Origin: UBA1141 sp963665155
GTDB taxonomy: Bacteria; Chloroflexota; Dehalococcoidia; Lucifugimonadales; UBA3495
Assembly: GCA_963665155.2 (NCBI GenBank)
Contig: CAXXFI010000002.1
Coordinates: 1,240,001-1,304,000 of the forward strand
Reading direction: 5' to 3'
DNA length: 64,000 nt
In this document: one piece after another, positions 9,584 to 19,380 of the stretch
Position numbering within the stretch: the stretch's first letter is position 1
Layout: every line of letters begins with the position of its first letter
Notes under the pieces: generated by a model
What the model was told of the DNA's origin: nothing
Seen by the model: the letters and a program-made list of their open reading frames with translations, nothing else
Databases searched by the model: none
Program-made: the position numbers and the translations under genes

Positions 9584-11002
9584 TTACATCACCGGCCCGC
9601 CCAAGGGTGTCGTCGGCCCCACGCATTCCAAGAACTTGCCATAGCCCGGTTCTTGTTCCAGCTTACCTTGATTCAGCAGGACCTTCCCGCGTAGCAGGGT
9701 CATCCAAGGCCGTCCGCTGACCTGCCATCCCTCGAATAGGCTGTAGCCAGCGTTGCTCTGGTGGTCCTTGGCGGTGATCACCCGGTCACCGGCAGGGTCG
9801 ATAATCAAAAGGTCGGCGTCGGAACCCACCTGTATTGTCCCTTTCCGTGGATATAGGCCGAAAATTCGGGCCGGTTTTTCCGACATCACACGGGCCAGCC
9901 ACCAGATGGGCAGACCCCGCTTCACTACTCCCTCGCTGTACATTAAAGAGACGATGGTTTCCAGTCCGGGAGAGCCAAAGGGCACCGAAGCGCCCTCCGG
10001 AGTGACGAAAATGTTCTCCCAACCGATTTGTTTGAGTTCCTGAGGATGGGGAGCATGGTCGCTGGACACTATGGAGGTCTGGCCCTGAGCGAGGCCCCGC
10101 CACAGAGCTTCACCGTCCGGCCCGTCTTCAGGGCGCAGAGGAGGGCCGATCTTGGCCAGGGGGTCGTATTTCGCCATTTCCGCATCCGAAAGCAGCAAGT
10201 ACTGAGGGCATGTTTCCGTCCACACCGCTTGACCCAACGACTGGGCCTGCCTTATTCGCTCCAACCCAAGTTGGGTGCTCAGGTGGACTACATAGGTCGG
10301 GCACTTGGTTGCGGCACCCATCTTGATGGCCCGGTTTATCGCCTCTTCTTCGGCCCAATCCGGGCAGGCGCTTGGGAAATCAGTGGGATGGGTGTGGCCT
10401 CCTCCGATCAACTTGTTTTCCAAGTACTCGATGATGTTCCCGCTTTCGCGGTGCAACTGCAGCACACCTCCACCGGCGGCCACCGACTCCATGGCCTGGC
10501 ATATGTAGTCGTCGTCGCACATCCGGCCGGGCCTCTTCTTGTAGGTCATGAACATTTTGTAGGATTTCACGCCCATTTCCATAGCCTGGCGCAGCCCGTT
10601 TAATATGTAGGGTCGGTTCTGCAGAATGAAGTGGAAGCCAAAGTCCACCACAGCCGACGCCTCCACCTCTTCGCGTATGCGGTTCACCGCCGCAGGCAGA
10701 GTTTCTTCCTTATCCGTGTCATAGGTGCCAAAAGGAATCAACGTAGTGAGGCCCGCATAAGCCGCCGCTCTGGCGCCCAAGGCATAGTCGTCGTGGCCAT
10801 CCAAGTGCACGTGGGAGTCGATGAGACCGGGCAGCACCAACTTGCCCTCGGCGTCTATGTAATTGTCGGCGGGAGGCAGCAGGTGCTCGGGCCCTAGAGC
10901 CACGATTTTGTCCCCGACGATTGCGATGGATGCATCGTAGACTTGGGTCGAGGTGACCACTTGGCCGCCGCGTACAATTGTGTCGACTCTCGTTTCGGGC
11001 AT
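9584..11002 (-). CDS. Dihydropyrimidinase/hydantoinase-like amidohydrolase
   Basis: A cyclic-amidohydrolase family member of about 472 residues. Visible metal-site elements are DSHVHLDGHDD, SYKMFMTYK (the Lys that is carboxylated in this family), LQLHRESG, YVVHLST and SSDHAPHP. ATG at 11002 with GAGGT upstream is preferred to a GTG at 11014. It would open ring amides such as hydantoins or dihydropyrimidines in the cytoplasm, fitting the other amide-cleaving enzymes of the window. It converges with the LLM pair, with 20 bases between stops. Allantoinase or another cyclic amidase remains possible. Confidence 0.85.
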   Translation of the reverse strand: MPETRVDTIVRGGQVVTSTQVYDASIAIVGDKIVALGPEHLLPPADNYIDAEGKLVLPGLIDSHVHLDGHDDYALGARAAAYAGLTTLIPFGTYDTDKEETLPAAVNRIREEVEASAVVDFGFHFILQNRPYILNGLRQAMEMGVKSYKMFMTYKKRPGRMCDDDYICQAMESVAAGGGVLQLHRESGNIIEYLENKLIGGGHTHPTDFPSACPDWAEEEAINRAIKMGAATKCPTYVVHLSTQLGLERIRQAQSLGQAVWTETCPQYLLLSDAEMAKYDPLAKIGPPLRPEDGPDGEALWRGLAQGQTSIVSSDHAPHPQELKQIGWENIFVTPEGASVPFGSPGLETIVSLMYSEGVVKRGLPIWWLARVMSEKPARIFGLYPRKGTIQVGSDADLLIIDPAGDRVITAKDHQSNAGYSLFEGWQVSGRPWMTLLRGKVLLNQGKLEQEPGYGKFLECVGPTTPLGGPVM

Positions 11003-11339
11003 GTTTGACCTCACTATGGCAGACTTACCTAGACCCCTGGCTTACTTACGGGTCCAATCGGGCCGGGATTCGCACCGCCAACACCAGTGCAAACAGATAG
11101 CAGCAACGCCCAGCCTATGTTGAAGCAGAGCATAGCAGCAAAGCCGTCTGGGAAGCAATTATGCGTCCTGTCCAAGGCGCTTACCAACGTTGATGGGACC
11201 ACCGGATTCCGTTGACACCGGGAAAGCGTCGCATTACACTCGAACTTTATGGCCTTATGGCATTGAACAAATAAGGTCCGGTTCAATTGATCATCCGACA
11301 GCCTCAAAACACTGCCAACTCCCAAAGGAGGCGCAAAAT
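11003..11339. other. Divergent intergenic region
   Basis: This gap separates the minus-strand hydantoinase-like gene from the plus-strand TPR gene. No additional gene is supported. The last bases hold AAAGGAGG, the ribosome site that fixes the TPR start at 11340. No obvious operator or terminator is seen. Confidence 0.55.
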
Positions 11340-12767
11340 ATGGAAGACCGGTTTGGGTTGCCAATGACCACCAGTTCCACAACGGCTGCTGCGCTCTGCG
11401 CGGAGGGTCTCGATCTGTTGCTGGAGAACAACTACGGGCCTGCGGAAAGGTTCCAGAAAGCCATAGAGGCGGACGAGGGATTTTCCTTGGCCCACGCTCT
11501 GCTTGCTTACACCTATATTCAAGCAGCCAAGCCCAAGGAAGCCCGCCAGAGCAGCCAACGGGCGCTGGAACTGTCCGGCGGCATCTCAAAAAGGGAACAG
11601 CAACAAGCTCAAGCCATTGCTTTGTGGGCCAACGGGAAAGGCCCCGAGGCCATCCCCTTGATTCACGAGCACCTGGCGGAATTTCCTCGGGACATAAACA
11701 TGTTACGGGTAGCCCAAAGGCTCTACAGTCTTGGCTGTTTCGGCTCCGGCGTTCCCGATTTCCCAAATCACTTGTTCAATCTGACAAAGAGCATCGAAAG
11801 CCAGAACAGTGGCGAGTGGTCATATGTGGCGGCCTGCGCCTTCGCCCATCATGAAGTTGGGCTTGTGGAAGTGGCACTGACCATGGCCGAGCAGTCTTTA
11901 GCGGCCCGGCCAACCAATGCTGTGGCCGCTCACTCGGTGGCTCACGCTCATTTCGAGATGGGCAACAATTTGGTCGGCACCGAATTCATGGCCGATTGGT
12001 TGCCCACATTCGATAAGCGCGCTCAATACTACGTCCACCTGTCTTGGCATCACGCCCTCTTTGAGTTGGCCACCGGTCACTACAAGAAGGCCTACGACCT
12101 GTACGATACAGAGATACGACCGTCTGTTATCGCGAAAAACACGTTGGCGCTGAACGACAGCGCCTCTTTAATGTGGCGATGGCAAATGTACGCTGGTGTT
12201 ACACCGCCTTTCTCTTGGGAAGAAGTTTGCTCAATTGCCAGCGGTGCGACCAACTCCCCTGGCCCGGCATTTCGCGACGCCCATGCCGCTCTGGCTTTGG
12301 CTGGCAGCGAAGACGAACAGGGTATAGACTGCTTTCTGGAACGGCTGACCGAAGCCGCCAATAACGGCGACCCGCTGATTGCCGAAGTTTCTCTACCCTT
12401 AGCCAAAGGGATTATCGCATTCGCCCAAGGCGATTATGCGGAAGCGGTTTCTCAACTTGAGCCGGTGTTCCCCCAGTTGGCCCGCATCGGCGGTAGCCAT
12501 GCCCAGCGGGAGGTTTTTGAGGACACTATGCTGGAGGCTTACCTAAAAGCCGAGGAGTTTGAAAAAGCGGAGGACATGCTCCGCACGCGGCTGAAGAAAC
12601 GGGAGTCCATTCGTGACACGTACCGGATGGTCCAGGTGCAGAATGGTACGGGCCATCTCAATGAAGCCCGTACCAGCTTGGCAACCGTGACCCAAGGTTG
12701 GAAAGGGGCAGACCGCGCATCCGCAGAATCGGCTTCATTGGCCAGCTTGATTGAAGAAGTGGGGTAA
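11340..12767 (+). CDS. TPR-repeat protein, uncharacterised
   Basis: A 475-residue helical protein. Paired-helix repeats resemble TPRs: the LCAEGLDLLLENNYGPAERF and FSLAHALLAYTYIQAAKPKE segments near the N-terminus, and similar Ala/Leu-rich repeats through the middle. The whole layout resembles TPR_38-like proteins that often sit beside dehydrogenases. An AAAGGAGG site seven bases before the ATG at 11340 decides the start over a longer reading frame. No signal peptide is seen. It is followed after 6 bases by an SDR gene, so the two are probably co-transcribed. The function is unknown. Confidence 0.75.
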   Translation: MEDRFGLPMTTSSTTAAALCAEGLDLLLENNYGPAERFQKAIEADEGFSLAHALLAYTYIQAAKPKEARQSSQRALELSGGISKREQQQAQAIALWANGKGPEAIPLIHEHLAEFPRDINMLRVAQRLYSLGCFGSGVPDFPNHLFNLTKSIESQNSGEWSYVAACAFAHHEVGLVEVALTMAEQSLAARPTNAVAAHSVAHAHFEMGNNLVGTEFMADWLPTFDKRAQYYVHLSWHHALFELATGHYKKAYDLYDTEIRPSVIAKNTLALNDSASLMWRWQMYAGVTPPFSWEEVCSIASGATNSPGPAFRDAHAALALAGSEDEQGIDCFLERLTEAANNGDPLIAEVSLPLAKGIIAFAQGDYAEAVSQLEPVFPQLARIGGSHAQREVFEDTMLEAYLKAEEFEKAEDMLRTRLKKRESIRDTYRMVQVQNGTGHLNEARTSLATVTQGWKGADRASAESASLASLIEEVG

Positions 12768-12773
12768 TTCTCT

Positions 12774-13568
12774 ATGACACTGGAAAACAAGATCGCTTTG
12801 GTGACCGGCGCAGGAAGGGGCATGGGACGCGCCATATCTTTGGCCCTCGCCGCCGAGGGAGCCAGTGTAGCCGTGTCGGACATTAACGCCACTGAAGTGG
12901 AGGACACCAGCATAGCCGTCCAAGAACGGGCGAAAGAATCCGGCTCCCAAAGCCTGGCGATTCACGCTGATGTCGGGAGCCTGGATGACATTGACCGGAT
13001 GGTCCGGGAGACGGTGAGCAGGTTCGGCCACATCGATATCCTGGTCAACAACGCTGGCATCACCCGCTATATCGATATAATGGACGTGGTGGAAGAAGAC
13101 TGGGACCGCATCCACCGTGTGAACGCGAAAGGATCATTCTTCACCATGCAGCGGGTAGCTAAAGAATTGATTAGCCAAGGCCAGGGAGGGCGCATAATCA
13201 ACATTGCCTCCATCGCTGGCAAAGGGTATTCCGGCACATCCAACGCAGCCTATGCCGCCAGCAAAGGCGCGGTTATAGCCATGACCTACATTGCCGCCAG
13301 CCAACTGGGCCAATATGATATCAACGTGAACGCCATCTGTCCCGGCTCCACCATAACCGCCATGGCGGATAGCACCATGGCCGAGCGGGCCTAGTCGATG
13401 GGAGTTCCCGTAGGCGATTTGCAGGCGCAGCGGGCGGACAGAATACCAATTGGCCGGGCCAACGACCCCGAGGACATAGCGGCCATGGCCGTCTTCCTCT
13501 CAGGAATTGGCGCGCGCAACATTACCGGGCAGACCTTCAACGTCGACGGTGGGCTGGTGATGCACTAA
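12774..13568 (+). pseudogene. SDR-family dehydrogenase interrupted by in-frame amber codon
   Basis: A short-chain dehydrogenase with the NAD(P) motif TGAGRGMGRAI near residue 12, the NNAG motif and the active-site YAASKGA. Translation stops at a TAG at 13392-13394, but the same frame continues to TAA at 13566-13568. The continuation encodes the expected C-terminus (IGRANDPEDIAAMAVFLSG, then ITGQTFNVDGGLVMH). The full product would be about 264 residues, normal for the family. One base change (CAG or TGG to TAG) explains the break. It may be a recent pseudogene, a sequencing error, or read through; the 206-residue product lacks the last strand and helix. Confidence 0.85.
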
Positions 13569-13677
13569 CTTATCTCTTTTCGGCATGCGATAATAACAAA
13601 GATGGCCTGACTCACCCCCCGCACAGACAAGGTCATCTAGCCTGAACCCAGGAAAAAAATAACCCAGGAAATTTACT

Positions 13678-13923
13678 GTGGATCTATCCGTAAGATTTTT
13701 TGCTTTATACCGGGAACGGGCCGGAACCAACACCCACCTGCTGCAATTGCCGGAGGGTGCGACGGTTTCGGATTTGACCGACGAGGTGCGCCGGTTATTC
13801 CCTCGGTTAGCGCCCCCGGAAGTTAAAATCGTGGTAGCCGTCAACACCGATTACGCCGAACCGGATACAGTGTTGCGCAACGGTGACGACGTGTGCCTGA
13901 TACCGCCGGTGAGCGGAGGATAA
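13678..13923 (+). CDS. moaD: Molybdopterin synthase sulfur carrier subunit MoaD
   Basis: An 81-residue ubiquitin-fold protein that carries sulfur, as a C-terminal thiocarboxylate, to precursor Z in molybdenum-cofactor synthesis. The C-terminus PPVSGG has the required Gly-Gly end, and ADTVLRNGDDV-type residues precede it. It begins at GTG 13678 with an AGGAA site upstream. MoaE follows after 4 bases, making the heterotetrameric synthase in one transcript. No other moa or moe gene lies nearby. Confidence 0.9.
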   Translation: MDLSVRFFALYRERAGTNTHLLQLPEGATVSDLTDEVRRLFPRLAPPEVKIVVAVNTDYAEPDTVLRNGDDVCLIPPVSGG

Positions 13924-13927
13924 TTTT

Positions 13928-14389
13928 ATGATCGAACTAACCTATGAGCCTCTGAACCCTGAAAAAGTCACATCAAACATCCGACGGGACTCCAACGGCG
14001 CGGTGGTCACATTCTTGGGCACCACCCGGAACAACTTTCAGGGCAAGCAAGTGCTAACCTTGGAGTACGAAGCCTACGAAGAAATGGCCCTGAAAAAACT
14101 GGGAGAGGTACGAGAAGAGCTGCAGGCCGAGTTCGAACTGGAAGATATTGCTATATCTCACCGCATCGGCACCGTGCCCATCGGCGAGATCAGCCTGGTG
14201 GTAGCAGTCGCTTCACCACACCGCAAGCTAGCGTTCGAGGCATGCCAAAAAGCCGTGGACCGCATTAAGGAAGTCGTGCCCATCTGGAAGAAGGAAGTTT
14301 ACGAAGAAGGTTCACGCTGGGTCGCTTGCGAGGACCACGAGTTCGAAGAAACTGGTGAGTCAGCCACCGCCCATACCCACAGCGACTAG
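13928..14389 (+). CDS. moaE: Molybdopterin synthase catalytic subunit MoaE
   Basis: A 153-residue MoaE that pairs with MoaD to insert the dithiolene sulfurs of molybdopterin. Characteristic parts are GAVVTFLGTTRNNFQGKQVLTLEYEAYEEMA-like N-terminal residues (seen as VTFLGTTRNN and LEYEAYEEMA), SHRIGTVPIGE, and VPIWKKEVYEEGSRWV containing the catalytic lysines. The length is standard. It is directly downstream of moaD. Confidence 0.93.
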   Translation: MIELTYEPLNPEKVTSNIRRDSNGAVVTFLGTTRNNFQGKQVLTLEYEAYEEMALKKLGEVREELQAEFELEDIAISHRIGTVPIGEISLVVAVASPHRKLAFEACQKAVDRIKEVVPIWKKEVYEEGSRWVACEDHEFEETGESATAHTHSD

Positions 14390-14576
14390 CGCTGCGTATA
14401 TATCACAGTTATGGATACGGGCTTACTCCCTCTCAATCTCTCCCTTCGTAAGGGGGAGAAGCGGAATCTTTAACCTAAGCGCCGCGTTTTGCCAATTCCA
14501 TTACATGTGGGACTTTGCCTACCGACGGACCTACAGGTGAGCCGGGCAACTTTTCGAGGTGAACTCTCTCGGTTCG
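14390..14576. repeat. Gap with CTCCCTT/AAGGGGGAG palindrome
   Basis: The gap between the convergent moaE and radA genes carries a short palindrome (TCTCCCTTCGTAAGGGGGAGA, roughly 14438-14460) of the same kind as at the left edge. It may act as a two-way terminator. No gene is supported. Confidence 0.45.
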
Positions 14577-16010
14577 TTACTCCGAAGGATAGCGATTGGT
14601 AATCCCCGCAGCACCATCCTCTCTATCAGCGCCGCTGACTGCTTGAAATGCTTGGCGCACTGTTCTGGCCGCCACTAGCCTCATCCCCCGTGGCACCGTC
14701 AGACTATTAGCCACCGCATCCGGCGCCACGACTGTTGTCAGGCCCAACCGCGACGCTTCCGACAACCGGCGTTGCGCTTGGGGGACGCTACGTAATTCTC
14801 CGCTTAGCCCCACTTCACCCATAGCCGCCATTCCAGAGTCCAGAGCCCGATTGCGCATGCTGGATGAGACAGCCAGGACTATTGCCAGATCGGCCGCTGG
14901 CTCACTGACCCGGAAGCCGCCAGCAACACTGACAATAATGTCCTGACTGGCGAGTTCCAAGCCTGCCCGGCGCGACATCACAGCGACCAACATCAGTAAC
15001 CGGTTGTGGTCCACACCATTGGCCACCCGACGGGGCACCGGCAATTGGGACGGCGAGGTCAAAGCCTGCACCTCCAGTAGCAATGGTCGGCTACCCTCCA
15101 TGACCGGCACCAAAGCCGTGCCCACGGATTGGTCGTAACGCTGCGAAAGCAGCGTCTGCGATGGGTCGGCCACATCCGTTAACCCCAATTCGGTCATCTC
15201 AAACACTCCAACCTCGGATGTGGGTCCGAACCGGTTCTTGCTGCTCCGGAGTAATCGGTACTCGCTGAACTCCTGGGATTCCAAGTAAGCCACCACATCC
15301 ACCATATGCTCGAGCACCCGAGGTCCCGCTACAGAACCGTCCTTGGTCAAATGGCCAGCCAGCAGCAAAGGGACATGTCTCGCCTTGGCCCATCGCATCA
15401 GTCTCAACCCCGCTTCCCTGACCTGGGCTACGCTGCCCGGACCGGAGGCAGTATCCTGACAATACAAGGTCTGGATGGAATCGATAATGCCTAGGGCGGG
15501 CCGGGATTCTTCCAGTTGGTTCAGCACCAAGTCGACGTCGGTCTCCGAATAGAGATAAACACCGTCTCCCGGAAATCGCAAACGTTGCGATCGGATTTTC
15601 AACTGTTGAGGAGATTCTTCGCCACTGACGTACAGGACTTTCCGGTCCTGTGAAGCTACGGACTGGGCAATCTGCAACAGCAATGTCGACTTGCCAACCC
15701 CAGGCTCACCCGCCAACAACACCACCGACCCTGGTACCAGGCCACCGCCCAACACCCGGTTTAGTTCCTCGGATGAAAGGCGAGTCCTAGAATGACCTTC
15801 CTGATTCACATGCACAAGTTCCTGGATCGGATCGGCTTGGCCTCCTGACCAGCTTTGCTTGGCAGGAATCGCGGAGAGAGGTCGAGTTTCAACAAGCGGC
15901 TGGCTGGAGCCACACGCTGGGGACGGGCAAAAACCCATCCATCGAGGACTCTCGTGGCCGCACTCGCTGCAGAGAAAAATTGACTTAGGGCTCTTGGACT
16001 GACGGACCAA
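14577..16010 (-). CDS. radA: DNA repair protein RadA
   Basis: A 477-residue RadA/Sms, a RecA-like ATPase that drives branch migration in recombinational repair. An N-terminal zinc finger is visible (CSECGH and CPSPAC), then Walker A GEPGVGKST near residue 105, Walker B-like LGIIDSIQ, the RadA-specific KNRFG motif, and a C-terminal Lon-protease-like domain (MGEVGLSGELRSVPQAQRRL). Full length for the family. It lies downstream of clpC on the same strand, separated by a terminator hairpin; the radA-clpC association is common in bacteria. Confidence 0.95.
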   Translation of the reverse strand: MVRQSKSPKSIFLCSECGHESPRWMGFCPSPACGSSQPLVETRPLSAIPAKQSWSGGQADPIQELVHVNQEGHSRTRLSSEELNRVLGGGLVPGSVVLLAGEPGVGKSTLLLQIAQSVASQDRKVLYVSGEESPQQLKIRSQRLRFPGDGVYLYSETDVDLVLNQLEESRPALGIIDSIQTLYCQDTASGPGSVAQVREAGLRLMRWAKARHVPLLLAGHLTKDGSVAGPRVLEHMVDVVAYLESQEFSEYRLLRSSKNRFGPTSEVGVFEMTELGLTDVADPSQTLLSQRYDQSVGTALVPVMEGSRPLLLEVQALTSPSQLPVPRRVANGVDHNRLLMLVAVMSRRAGLELASQDIIVSVAGGFRVSEPAADLAIVLAVSSSMRNRALDSGMAAMGEVGLSGELRSVPQAQRRLSEASRLGLTTVVAPDAVANSLTVPRGMRLVAARTVRQAFQAVSGADREDGAAGITNRYPSE

Positions 16011-16138
16011 AGTCTGTCTCCTGAATATTAGTAGGACTTATTCGCCACCGGCTCAACCATAGGTTCAACTCAACCATCGGCTTATCAACCATTGGCGAAA
16101 AGGAAAGCACCGGGAAGGAAGCCTTGGCGATTATAACA

Positions 16139-16170
16139 GCAGAAGGCCCCGCCGGAGCGGGGCCTTCTGC
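16139..16170 (-). terminator. Hairpin terminator after clpC
   Basis: A GC-rich hairpin with 11-13 bp stem (AGAAGGCCCCG / CGGGGCCTTCT, five-base loop) lies 32 bases beyond the clpC stop codon. On the minus strand it is followed by TGTTATAAT rather than a pure U-run. A TATAAT within that tail may be the -10 box for radA. Confidence 0.75.
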
Positions 16171-16201
16171 CAGTGTCTGTGTCGATGTTTGCCTGAAAGC
16201 T

Positions 16202-18712
16202 TTATGCGGTTGCTTCGGCGGGGGTTTCCTCGGTTTCTTCGGGTTCTTCTGCCGGAGCATCAACGATCTCCTTGGTACGACAGACGACGATGTCGTCTAC
16301 AAAATCAATTATGACAGTGTCGCCCTCGTGTATGCGCCCGCCCAGAAGTTCCTCCGAGAGCAGGTCCTCCACTTCGTTCTGGATCAACCTGCGCAAAGGA
16401 CGTGCTCCCAGCACTGGGTCGAACCCGTTCTCCCCAAGGTGATCCCGGACTTTATCCGTGACTTCCATCTGGATGTTCTTTTCGGCCAGTTCCTGACGTA
16501 CCTGATTCATCATCAGGTCTACGATGGCCAGGATTTCCGCCCTGGTCAACTGGTGGAATACCACGGTGGCGTCAATACGGTTGAGGAATTCCGGCCGGAA
16601 GAAGCGTTTGACCTCCTCCATAACCTTGTCCTTCATCCGCTGGTAGGAACTTTCATCGGTCTGAGCTTCGTCGGTCTTGATGTTGAAGCCCAACGCCGTT
16701 TCCCGCTTGATCAGATCCGACCCCAGGTTGCTGGTCATAACCAGGATCGAGTTCCGGAAGTCCACCTTGCGACCCCTGGCGTCAGTCAGCCGCCCTGCGT
16801 CGAAGATCTGGAGCAGGATATTGAATACTTCGGGGTGAGCTTTTTCTATCTCATCGAAAAGCACGGCACAGTAGTTTTTGCGGCGAACGCCTTCGGTCAA
16901 CTGCCCGCCCTCGTCGTAACCGACGTATCCGGGTGGCGCGCCTATCAGCCGGGCAACCGTGTGCCGCTCTTGGAACTCGGACATGTCCAAGCGGATCATA
17001 TTATCTTCGTTGCCAAACATGAACTCGGCCATGGCTCGCACCAACTCGGTTTTGCCTACACCGGTGGGCCCTAAGAACATAAAGACACCGATGGGCCTGC
17101 GTGGGTCTTTGAGGCCTGCCCGAGCCCTTCGAACGGACTTGGAAACGTTAACGATCGCCTCGTCCTGTCCGATGATACGCTTGTGAATTTCCTCTTCCAT
17201 GCGGATGAGCCGTTCTGTCTCCTCGGCCGCCAGACGGGTTACCGGGATACCGGTCCACATGCTTACGACTTCGGCTATATCGTCTTCCGTAACTACGGCC
17301 CGCTCTTTATCCCGGGCTTCCTGCCACTCCTTCTCCAAAGCCTCCAAGTTCTCGTTGGCATGGAGTTCCCGGTCCCTAAGCTCGGCTGCCGCCTCATATT
17401 GCTGGGAAGCGATGGCTTCGGCTTTCTCTTTCCGCACGTCTTCAACCACTTTCATGGCATCTTTGAGGGACGATGGGGTAACGCTGCCGCGGAGGCGAAC
17501 TCTGGAACCAGCTTCGTCTATAAGGTCGATGGCCTTATCTGGCAGGAAGCGGTCCGGAATAAACCGGGAAGCCAACGTCGCAGCGGCTTTAATTGCTTCA
17601 TCGGTAATATCTACCTTATGGTGATCCTCATAACGGGACTTTACGCCCATCAGAATTTGCACTGTCTCTTCGCTGGTGGGCTCTTCCACCTTCACCGGCT
17701 GCAGCCTACGCTCCAACGCCGGATCACGTTCAACGTACTTTCGGTAGTCATCCAAGGTGGTGGCGCCAATGCACTGAAGCTCGCCCCTAGCCAGGGAGGG
17801 CTTGAGAATATTGGAGGCGTCCACCGCGCCTTCGGCTGCTCCGGCTCCAACGATGGTATGAATCTCATCGATGAACAGGACACAGTTACCGGAGGCTTTT
17901 ATTTCCTCAATTACTTTTTTGAGCCGTTCTTCGAATTCACCCCGATACTTGGTGCCAGCCACTAGGGCACCCATGTCCAGGGTAACCAACCTCTTGCCTT
18001 GAAGGGTTTCGGGAACGTCCCCGCTGCCGATCCTCTGAGCCAAGGCTTCCACGATCGCGGTTTTGCCCACGCCAGGCTCGCCTACCAATACGGGATTGTT
18101 CTTCGTCCGGCGGCTGAGTATCTGGACCACCCGCTGAATTTCTTGCTCTCTGCCAATAACAGGATCCAACTTCTCGGCTCGGGCTGCAACGGTCAGGTCC
18201 ACGCCCAATTGGTCCAGCGTGGGGGTCTTGGTAGTGCTTCGGGCCCCGGTAGCGCCACTACCACTGCCTGTATTGCTGAGAATGCGGTGGGTTTCGGCCC
18301 GCACCTTGTCCAAGGTTACTCCCAGACTTTCCAACACCCCAGCGGCGACGCCTTCGCCCTCACGCATGAGGCCGATGAGCAAATGCTCGGTGCCGATGTA
18401 TGTGTGGTTCATGCGCCGTGCTTCATCTACGGCCAGTTCAACCACTTTCTTCGCTCGAGGAGTGAGACCGATCTCACCCTGGGGCGGCTTCTCCCCTCGA
18501 CCGATGATGAACTCTACCGCCGAACGCACCTTGTTCAGGTCGACCGTCAGACTGGACAGCACTCGGGCCGCCACTCCTTCGGTTTCACGCACGAGCCCAA
18601 GGAGGATATGCTCGGTACCTATGTAGTTATGATTAAACCGCTGAGCCTCTTCCTGAGCTAACGATAAGACTCGCCGGGCACGTTCGGAGAATTTCTCGAA
18701 TCTACTTCCCAT
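16202..18712 (-). CDS. clpC: ATP-dependent Clp protease ATPase subunit ClpC
   Basis: An 836-residue class I HSP100 unfoldase that feeds proteins to ClpP. The order is two Clp_N repeats (FNHNYIGTEHILLGL; MNHTYIGTEHLLIGL), D1 AAA+ with Walker A GEPGVGKTA, a UVR/middle region (QQYEAAAELRDRE), D2 AAA+ with GPTGVGKTE, and the D2-small domain ending in an acidic tail (AEEPEETEETPAE). The UVR motif and length mark ClpC rather than ClpA or ClpB. No mcsA, mcsB or ctsR genes are adjacent, so heat-shock control is not shown here. Confidence 0.96.
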   Translation of the reverse strand: MGSRFEKFSERARRVLSLAQEEAQRFNHNYIGTEHILLGLVRETEGVAARVLSSLTVDLNKVRSAVEFIIGRGEKPPQGEIGLTPRAKKVVELAVDEARRMNHTYIGTEHLLIGLMREGEGVAAGVLESLGVTLDKVRAETHRILSNTGSGSGATGARSTTKTPTLDQLGVDLTVAARAEKLDPVIGREQEIQRVVQILSRRTKNNPVLVGEPGVGKTAIVEALAQRIGSGDVPETLQGKRLVTLDMGALVAGTKYRGEFEERLKKVIEEIKASGNCVLFIDEIHTIVGAGAAEGAVDASNILKPSLARGELQCIGATTLDDYRKYVERDPALERRLQPVKVEEPTSEETVQILMGVKSRYEDHHKVDITDEAIKAAATLASRFIPDRFLPDKAIDLIDEAGSRVRLRGSVTPSSLKDAMKVVEDVRKEKAEAIASQQYEAAAELRDRELHANENLEALEKEWQEARDKERAVVTEDDIAEVVSMWTGIPVTRLAAEETERLIRMEEEIHKRIIGQDEAIVNVSKSVRRARAGLKDPRRPIGVFMFLGPTGVGKTELVRAMAEFMFGNEDNMIRLDMSEFQERHTVARLIGAPPGYVGYDEGGQLTEGVRRKNYCAVLFDEIEKAHPEVFNILLQIFDAGRLTDARGRKVDFRNSILVMTSNLGSDLIKRETALGFNIKTDEAQTDESSYQRMKDKVMEEVKRFFRPEFLNRIDATVVFHQLTRAEILAIVDLMMNQVRQELAEKNIQMEVTDKVRDHLGENGFDPVLGARPLRRLIQNEVEDLLSEELLGGRIHEGDTVIIDFVDDIVVCRTKEIVDAPAEEPEETEETPAEATA

Positions 18713-19136
18713 TATCCGCTCCTGGTGGTTGAGGATGAGGGTTGGGAACCATGATCGCTCATGTATCCGGATTTAAACTGGCTTGGAATGCTTCCAGTGG
18801 GCAGTTGCGATAGGCGCTCCCCACTAATCTAGTCCACCCAACCCGGCTCACTCGGCGAACCCTACGCCTGACATTCAGCCCAAATACAACGCCGTCACTG
18901 ATGAGTCGATTATAAGGGACGCCTCTACTAGTGTAAAGGTAAGTGAAAGCAGTTTTTAGACGTAATGCCCGTGGTCAACCTTGGCTACCAGGGATATTGA
19001 TCCACAGCTACTCGACGCTAATCTTTAAGAAAAATCCATTTGATTAGCTCCGATTTGCAGGAACGCATGCCCGGATAACCCAGCAGGGCGGAGTAGATCG
19101 GCTCGCAACTTCTAACGAGCCGTAGTTGTTAGTATT
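18713..19136. other. clpC upstream region
   Basis: These 424 bases precede clpC and follow the 5S rRNA gene on the minus strand. No gene is supported. A small hairpin (GGCTCG/CGAGCC, 19100-19121) lies just after the 5S 3-prime end and may take part in its termination or processing. No CIRCE or CtsR-like operator was recognised. Confidence 0.5.
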
Positions 19137-19254
19137 GCCCCCCGGCGGTGACCTATTTTCCCACCCCGTCACCAGAGCAGTATCGTCGGCGCTGAAGCGT
19201 TTCACTACCGTGTTCGGGATGGGAACGGGTGGGGCCACCTCGCTCGAACCACCA
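19137..19254 (-). rRNA. rrf: 5S ribosomal RNA
   Basis: On the minus strand this reads TGGTGGTTCGAGCGAGGTGG at the 5-prime end, then CCCATCCCGAACACGG, GCGCCGACGATACTG and TAGGTCACCGCCGGG at the 3-prime end, all standard 5S landmarks. The 5-prime and 3-prime ends can pair. It is about 118 nt. No 23S rRNA or tRNA lies upstream; an IS1182-like element begins 126 bases upstream. This is therefore an unlinked 5S gene, or one cut from its operon. End positions are good to a few bases. Confidence 0.93.
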
Positions 19255-19380
19255 GGAAGCAACAATTAGGTCAGTATGCACTATTTTTCACAAGTCTGCA
19301 ATAGGCAGCACCCTTGCTCCGTGGGTAAATTCGCCTCCAAATCGCACACATATTAGTGGATGTTCATTCGCACTCAACTT

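Noticed and set aside
13392..13394. Pyrrolysine or recoded amber codon in the SDR gene
   Set aside because: SDRs have no functional need for such a residue and no pyl genes are seen. A point mutation is simpler.
16124..17965. Plus-strand open frames opposite clpC
   Set aside because: They are antisense to a highly conserved gene and show no recognisable domains.
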